From the NCBI RefSeq assembly GCF_947581785.1, contig NZ_CANPVO010000051.1, positions 1 to 48,686 of the forward strand: DNA of 48,686 nt. The letters are read 5' to 3'. The DNA is from Candidatus Palauibacter polyketidifaciens. GTDB taxonomy: Bacteria > Gemmatimonadota > Gemmatimonadetes > Palauibacterales > Palauibacteraceae. The notes beneath the pieces were generated by a model, which made no database searches, was not told where the DNA came from, and was given only the letters and a program-made list of their open reading frames with translations. The translations under genes and the position numbers were made by a program. The number at the start of each line of letters is the position of its first letter. Position 1 is the first letter of the stretch. This document shows positions 43,986 through 48,686 of this stretch, in pieces.

Positions 43986-45728
43986 ATGAAGCGCCGAGAC
44001 TTCCTCGCCACCTCCGCTGCCGCCGCCGCCGGATCGAGTCTCATCGGATGCAGGCCTCCCGAGACCGCGGGTGCCGCCACCGCCGCCAGCGGGCAGTGGG
44101 GCCCGGCCGGCGATTCGAACGTACCGGGCCTGCTCGGACCCGCGCACCGGGCGGTGTGGGGCGCGCGGGGAGTAACGGCCGCTGCCGACTACTACGCCTC
44201 CCTTGCCGGTACGACGATCATGATGCAGGGCGGGAACGCGGTGGACGCCATCGTGGCCGCCTCCGCCATGCTGAACGTCTCCGAACCCTACATGTCCGGG
44301 ATCGGGGGCTTCGGCGGTTTCATGCTCATCTACCTGGCCGAGGAGAACCGGGTCGTCGGACTCGACGCGCTCGGCAAGTCGCCGGCCGCCTCGTCCCCGG
44401 AAACGATGACGCTCGACGACTTCGCGGAAGGCTACAAGGCACCCATCGTGCCCGGCGCCTTCAAGGGCTGGGCCGCCGTCCTCGAACGCTACGGGACGAT
44501 GAGCCTCGGCGACGTGTTCGAGCCCGCGATCCGGCTCGCCGAGGACGGGTTCGTCGTCTCGCGCTTCGACGAGATTCACACGAACGGCGCCGCCGCCGAG
44601 AAGCTGGGTCAGTTCCCGTCGACGACGCGCGTCATGTTCCCGAACGGCCGTCCGCCGCGCATGGGCGAGATCATCAGGCAGCCCGACCTCGCCGCGAGCA
44701 TGCGCCGACTCGCCCGGGAGGGCGCGGACGACTTCTACATGGGAGAGATCGGCGAGCGCGTCGTCTCCTTCCTCGCCGAGAACGGCGGTCACATGACGAT
44801 GGGCGATCTGGAGTCGTACGATGTCACCTGGAAGGAGCCGATCACGACGACCTTCCAGGGACACGATCTGTACGCGATGCCGCCGGGGTCGTGCGGGATG
44901 TCGATGTTCCAGGCGCTCAACATCATGGACGGCTTCGATCTCGCGAACATGGACCTCTACGGCTCCGAGTTCGCGCACCTCTGGCTCGAGGCGTACCGGC
45001 TCGCCCTCATCGACGATGACCGCTACAACACGGGGAAGGAAGACGTCGAGATCCCCGTGGACATGATCATCTCGAAGGAATACGCGGACGAGCAGCGGGC
45101 AAGGATCGACCCCGCGCGCATCGCCTCCTTCGCCGGGGCTCCGCTCCCCTTCTTCGGGACGACCAGCCTCTCTTCGGCGGACCGCTGGGGGAACGCCGTC
45201 GCCTTCACGCAGTCGCTCGTGAGCGGCTACGGGAGCGGCGTGATCGCCGGCGATACCGGCATCTTCCTCAACAACGGCCACACCTTCGGCTTCGTGCTCG
45301 AGGAAGGGCACGTGAACCACCTGGAGGGCGGCCAGAAGGCGAAGGGGGTGATGACGCCGTGCGTCGTCATGAAGGACGGCAACCTCGTCGCGGCCGTGGG
45401 TGCCGCCGGCGGCTACACCATCCCGCAGACGGTGGGGCAGGTGATCACGAAGCTCACCGCCGGCGGGATGGACATCCAACTCGCGATCGCCTCGCCGCGC
45501 ATGTGCCTCAACCGGGGCGGCGGACGTACGCCGATCCCGGAGGACTCCGTCACGTACCTGGAGGCGGGCTTCCCGCCCGAGGTGTACGACGAGCTCGAGG
45601 ACCGGGGCCACAATCTGGCCGAGCCCGGAAACCCCGGCGGCGTGCAGGGCGTGTACCGCGACGCCGAGACCGGCGCCCTCGCCGGCGGATCCGACCCGCG
45701 CCGGGACGGTCACGCCATCGCCTGGTGA
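43986..45728 (+). CDS. Tat-exported gamma-glutamyltransferase-like Ntn hydrolase, copy 2
   Basis: This 580-residue paralogue of copies 1 and 3 is near-identical over long stretches (DALGKSPAASSPETMTLDDF, DTGIFLNNGHTFGFVLEEGH). The signal is MKRRDFLATSAAAAAGSSLIGC, Tat plus lipobox. The nucleophile is T392 in GTTSLSSADRWGNAV. It has one residue more than the other copies because of NGAAAEKLG in place of NGSADKLG. The end GGSDPRRDGHAIAW is shared by all three. It is followed by a strong hairpin before copy 3. Confidence 0.88.
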   Translation: MKRRDFLATSAAAAAGSSLIGCRPPETAGAATAASGQWGPAGDSNVPGLLGPAHRAVWGARGVTAAADYYASLAGTTIMMQGGNAVDAIVAASAMLNVSEPYMSGIGGFGGFMLIYLAEENRVVGLDALGKSPAASSPETMTLDDFAEGYKAPIVPGAFKGWAAVLERYGTMSLGDVFEPAIRLAEDGFVVSRFDEIHTNGAAAEKLGQFPSTTRVMFPNGRPPRMGEIIRQPDLAASMRRLAREGADDFYMGEIGERVVSFLAENGGHMTMGDLESYDVTWKEPITTTFQGHDLYAMPPGSCGMSMFQALNIMDGFDLANMDLYGSEFAHLWLEAYRLALIDDDRYNTGKEDVEIPVDMIISKEYADEQRARIDPARIASFAGAPLPFFGTTSLSSADRWGNAVAFTQSLVSGYGSGVIAGDTGIFLNNGHTFGFVLEEGHVNHLEGGQKAKGVMTPCVVMKDGNLVAAVGAAGGYTIPQTVGQVITKLTAGGMDIQLAIASPRMCLNRGGGRTPIPEDSVTYLEAGFPPEVYDELEDRGHNLAEPGNPGGVQGVYRDAETGALAGGSDPRRDGHAIAW

Positions 45729-45767
45729 CGGTCACGCCGTAGCCCGGTACGGAAGGGTCGGCTCGCA

Positions 45768-45798
45768 CCCCGGCCGCCGGTGAACGCCGCGGCCGGGG
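45768..45798 (+). terminator. Hairpin between GGT-like genes 2 and 3
   Basis: CCCCGGCCGC (45768-45777) and GCGGCCGGGG (45789-45798) form a perfect 10-bp stem with an 11-nt loop. It lies 39 bases after the copy 2 stop codon and ends 2 bases before the -35 box of copy 3, so it may insulate the two genes. No T-run is visible. Confidence 0.5.
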
Positions 45799-45800
45799 TC

Positions 45801-45830
45801 TTGAGCGGGGGGCAACCCGCGGCCTAGGAT
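45801..45830 (+). promoter_or_regulatory. Conserved promoter of GGT-like gene 3
   Basis: TTGAGC (45801-45806), 18-nt spacer, TAGGAT (45825-45830), 40 bases before ATG 45871. It matches the promoter of copy 2 at both boxes. It should also drive the overlapping downstream hydrolase gene. Confidence 0.68.
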
Positions 45831-45870
45831 CAGGGTCCGCGATACCCTCCTCTTGCTCAGGAGTCGAGCC

Positions 45871-47610
45871 ATGAAGCGCCGGGACTTCCTCGCCACCTCC
45901 GCCGCGGCCGCCGCCGGATCCGGCCTGATCGCCTGCCGCGCCCCCGAGACGGCCGCCGCGCCCCCCGATGGGATCGGACAATGGGGTCCCGCCGGCGACT
46001 CGAACGTCCCCGGCCTGCTCGGCCCCGCGCACGGCACCGTGTGGGGCCGCCGCGGCGTGACGGCGGCCGCCGACTACTACGCCTCGCTCGCCGGCACGAC
46101 GATCATGATGCAGGGCGGAAACGCGATCGATGCCATCGTCGCCGCCTCCGCCACGCTCAACGTCTCCGAACCCTACATGTCCGGGCTCGGCGGCTTCGGC
46201 GGCTTCATGCTCATCTACCTGGCGGAGGAGAACCGGGTCGTCGGACTCGACGCGCTCGGCCGGGCGCCGGCGGCCTCCTCCGCGAGCACGATCACGCCGG
46301 ATGATGTCGAGATGGGGTACCGCGCGCCGATCGTGCCCGGCGCCTTCAAGGGCTGGGCCGCCGTCCTCGAACGCTACGGGACGATGAGCCTCGGCGACGT
46401 GTTCGAGCCCGCGATCCAGCTCGCCGAGGACGGCTTCGTCGTCTCGAAGTTCGACGCGCTTCACACCAACGGCAGCGCGGACAAGCTCGGAAGGTTCCCA
46501 TCCAGCACCCGGATCATGTTCCCGAACGGCCGTCCGCCGCGGATGGGCGAGATCATCAGGCAGCCCGAACTCGCCGCCAGCATGCGCCGGCTCGCCCGTG
46601 AAGGCGCGGATGACTTCTACATGGGCGAGATCGGAGACCGCATCGTCGCCTTCCTCGCCGAGAACGGCGGCCACATGACGAAGGCCGATCTCGAGGGCTA
46701 TGAGGTTGCATGGAGAGAGCCCATCACGACGACCTTCCAGGGGCACGATCTGTACGCCATGCCGCCGGGGTCGTGCGGGATGACGATGTTCCAGGCGCTC
46801 AACATCATGGACGGCTTCGATCTCACGAACATGGATCTCTACAGCTCCGAGTTCGCCCACCTGTGGCTTGAGGCGAACCGGCTCGCTCTGATCGACGACG
46901 AACGGTACAACACGGGGAACGAAGACGCGGAGATCCCGGTCGACATGCTCATCTCGAAGGAATACGCGGACGAACAGCGGGCGACGATCGATCCCGCCCG
47001 CATCGCCTCCTTCTCGGGCGCCCCGCTCCCGTTCTTCGGGACGACGAGCCTCTCTTCCGCCGACCGCTGGGGGAACGCCGTCGCCTTCACCCAGTCTCTC
47101 GTCGCGCTCTACGGGAGCGGCGTGATCGCGGGCGACACGGGGATCTTCCTCAACAACGGCCACATGTTCGGCTTCTCCCTGGAGGAGGGGCACGTCAACT
47201 ACATCGCGGGAGGCCAGAAGGCAAAGGGCGTGATGACGCCGTGCGTGGTCATGAAGGACGGGAATCTCGTCGCGGCTGTCGGCGCCGCCGGCGGCTACAC
47301 GATCCCGCAGACCGTGGGGCAGGTGATCACGAAGCTGACGGCGGGCAGGATGGACATGCAGCTCGCGATCGCGTCACCCCGCATGTGCCTCAACCGGGGT
47401 GGCGGGCTCACGCCGATTCCGGAGGACTCCGTCACGTACCTGGAGGCAGGCTTCCCGCCCGAGGTGTACGGAGAGTTGGCGGACCGCGGGCACAATCTCG
47501 TCCAGCCGGGCAACCTCGGTGGCGTACAGGGCGTGTACCGGGATGCGGAGACGGGCGCGCTCGCCGGCGGATCGGATCCACGCCGCGACGGCCACGCGAT
47601 CGCCTGGTGA
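45871..47610 (+). CDS. Tat-exported gamma-glutamyltransferase-like Ntn hydrolase, copy 3
   Basis: The 579-residue third paralogue starts at ATG 45871, with CAGGAG upstream; an in-frame ATG at 45853 lies before the Tat motif and is not preferred. The signal is MKRRDFLATSAAAAAGSGLIAC and the nucleophile T391 is in GTTSLSSADRWGNAV. It differs from copy 2 in patches, for example GRAPAASSASTITPDDVEMG in place of GKSPAASSPETMTLDDFAEG. Its stop overlaps the GTG of a CocE-like hydrolase, so the two are probably co-translated. Confidence 0.88.
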   Translation: MKRRDFLATSAAAAAGSGLIACRAPETAAAPPDGIGQWGPAGDSNVPGLLGPAHGTVWGRRGVTAAADYYASLAGTTIMMQGGNAIDAIVAASATLNVSEPYMSGLGGFGGFMLIYLAEENRVVGLDALGRAPAASSASTITPDDVEMGYRAPIVPGAFKGWAAVLERYGTMSLGDVFEPAIQLAEDGFVVSKFDALHTNGSADKLGRFPSSTRIMFPNGRPPRMGEIIRQPELAASMRRLAREGADDFYMGEIGDRIVAFLAENGGHMTKADLEGYEVAWREPITTTFQGHDLYAMPPGSCGMTMFQALNIMDGFDLTNMDLYSSEFAHLWLEANRLALIDDERYNTGNEDAEIPVDMLISKEYADEQRATIDPARIASFSGAPLPFFGTTSLSSADRWGNAVAFTQSLVALYGSGVIAGDTGIFLNNGHMFGFSLEEGHVNYIAGGQKAKGVMTPCVVMKDGNLVAAVGAAGGYTIPQTVGQVITKLTAGRMDMQLAIASPRMCLNRGGGLTPIPEDSVTYLEAGFPPEVYGELADRGHNLVQPGNLGGVQGVYRDAETGALAGGSDPRRDGHAIAW

Positions 47611-48686
47611 GCCGTCGGCGCCGGCGCGGCGTCGGCGCGGCCAGGCGGCGTCTCGCGGGACTGGCGGCGGTCGCTGCGGCGGCCTGCGGGGACGCCGCCC
47701 CGGCCGACAGGTCCGCGGCAGGCGATGACGCGCGGGCTACCGGTCGTCCGGTGAGCGCGCTCACGCGCAACCAGGCGCTTCACATCCCGATGCGCGATGG
47801 CGTCCGCATCGCCGTCGATGTGTGGCTCCCCGAAGGCATCCGACCCGGGGACCGGCTCCCGGCGATGATGCGGGCGACCCGTTACTGGCGCGCCCGCGGC
47901 GAGGTCGGCGTCCCCCTCGAGGAAACCTCGAACTTCGCCGAGGCGGAGCGCTGGAACCGGGCCGGGTACGCGCTCGTCCTCGTGGATGGGCGGGGAAGCG
48001 GGGCCTCGTTCGGGATCCGCCGCTTCGAGCTCGCCGAAGATGAGGTCACGGATTACGGGGAGGTCGCGGACTGGATCGCGGATCAGCCCTGGTCGAACGG
48101 GCGCGTGGGCGCCTACGGGGTCTCCTACGCGGGGAACACGGCCGAGATGCTCGCGGTCAACCGGAACCCCGCCGTGAAGGCGGTCGCGCCCCTCTTCAAC
48201 GACTTCGACAACTTCGGCCACCTCATCTTCCCCGGAGGCGTGCTCACGGTCGGCTTCCTCGAGGACTGGTCGAACCGCACGCGCATGCAGGACCTGAACG
48301 ATATTTGCGGCCTGTCCGACGCGATGGGGGCCGCCTGCGACGAGGTGCAGAGCCGGGTCACCGGCGTGAAACCGGTCGACGCGGACCTCGACGGATCGCT
48401 GCTCGCCGCCGCGGTGGCGGAGCACCAGGCGAATACCGTGCCCTTCGAGGCGGCGCTGGAGTACGAGTTCCGGGACGACCCGTTCGGCCCCTACGGCGAG
48501 ACGAACGTCGGACACCGCCGCAGCCCCTCCGGCCATCTCCCACAGATCGAGGAGTCCGGCGTGGCCATGTTCATCCGGGTCGGCTGGCAGGACGCCGGGA
48601 CGGTGAACGGCACCCTCGGCCGCTACAACACGATCTCCAACCCGCAGCAGGTCTTCATCGGCCCGTGGGATCACGGCGCGCGCAAC
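47607..48686 (+). CDS. CocE/NonD-type serine hydrolase lipoprotein, 3' end outside window
   Basis: An open frame of 360 codons from GTG 47607 to the window edge overlaps the previous stop (GTGA). The N-terminus is Arg-rich with a hydrophobic stretch and lipobox AAAC (C27). The alpha/beta-hydrolase domain matches the X-Pro dipeptidyl-peptidase S15/CocE family: IPMRDGVRIAVDVWLPEG, VDGRGSGAS, nucleophile S173 in YGVSYAGN, D329 in GWQDAG and H356 in GPWDHG. All three triad residues are present. Family members are acyl- or peptide-hydrolases; co-expression with a GGT-like enzyme suggests secreted peptide or amide breakdown. Confidence 0.86.
   Translation, partial: MSRRRRRGVGAARRRLAGLAAVAAAACGDAAPADRSAAGDDARATGRPVSALTRNQALHIPMRDGVRIAVDVWLPEGIRPGDRLPAMMRATRYWRARGEVGVPLEETSNFAEAERWNRAGYALVLVDGRGSGASFGIRRFELAEDEVTDYGEVADWIADQPWSNGRVGAYGVSYAGNTAEMLAVNRNPAVKAVAPLFNDFDNFGHLIFPGGVLTVGFLEDWSNRTRMQDLNDICGLSDAMGAACDEVQSRVTGVKPVDADLDGSLLAAAVAEHQANTVPFEAALEYEFRDDPFGPYGETNVGHRRSPSGHLPQIEESGVAMFIRVGWQDAGTVNGTLGRYNTISNPQQVFIGPWDHGARN

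Noticed and set aside
45705..45738. 12-nt direct repeat GACGGTCACGCC spanning the stop codon of GGT-like copy 2
   Set aside because: It looks like a small local duplication with no evident function.
43854..47193. Long minus-strand open frames opposite the GGT-like genes (also at 40305-42110)
   Set aside because: They recur in each paralogue only because the sense sequence is duplicated. No start context or domain supports them.
1..48686. CRISPR arrays, tRNA or rRNA genes, transposases, integrases, prophage genes
   Set aside because: None was seen: no regularly spaced direct repeats, no cloverleaf with CCA-end context, and no recombinase motifs in any frame.

Overview
The window is GC-rich bacterial chromosomal DNA with tightly packed genes. 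Many start codons overlap the preceding stop codon, and several starts are GTG or TTG. The first 16 kb is the conserved S10-spc-alpha ribosomal protein supercluster, entered from the last codons of tuf. The remaining genes suggest a free-living or host-associated marine Gram-negative bacterium: a BamD-like outer-membrane lipoprotein, Tat/lipobox secreted enzymes, a large Asp-box propeller protein, and DmdA-like and dimethylglycine dehydrogenase-like C1 enzymes. Gemmatimonadota, such as the sponge-associated or marine lineages, fits best, but this is inferred from gene content and was not tested by phylogeny.

Layout. 1-12275: tuf end, rpsJ-rplC-rplD-rplW-rplB-rpsS-rplV-rpsC-rplP-rpmC-rpsQ, rplN-rplX-rplE-rpsN-rpsH-rplF-rplR-rpsE-rpmD-rplO-secY, then adk-map-infA. 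12308-18017: a likely internal promoter, then rpmJ-rpsM-rpsK-rpsD-rpoA-rplQ, a small membrane-anchored unknown, rpmB, hemD and hemB. 18061-22135: a nucleotide-sugar cassette (RMD-like reductase, UDP-glucose dehydrogenase, UDP-glucuronate decarboxylase, family 2 glycosyltransferase). 22170-28370: TPR lipoprotein, BamD-like lipoprotein, nadD, secA and a cupredoxin lipoprotein. 28432-31412: aminotransferase, Tat-exported NAD-epimerase and a RelE-type toxin-antitoxin module with a palindromic operator. 31470-35354: a DmdA-like folate-dependent demethylase converging on a dimethylglycine/sarcosine dehydrogenase-like enzyme. 35437-40373: Asp-box (sortilin-like) secreted protein on the minus strand, then a ComEC-like metallo-beta-lactamase/lamin-tail protein with a DUF3006 partner. 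40379-48686: three near-identical gamma-glutamyltransferase-like genes, each behind the same promoter-like element (TTGA[G/A]C, 18-nt spacer, [T/C]AGGAT). A minus-strand membrane protein with three internal repeats lies between copies 1 and 2. A CocE/NonD-type serine hydrolase overlaps the end of copy 3 and runs off the window.

The most distinctive parts are the triplicated GGT-like Ntn-hydrolases with their repeated promoter, the DmdA-like/DMGDH-like demethylation pair, a cysteine-rich insertion in the SecA motor domain, the toxin-antitoxin promoter/operator, and the triple-repeat membrane protein of unknown function. No tRNA, rRNA, CRISPR array, transposase or integrase was seen, and no gene-free stretch exceeds about 180 bases.
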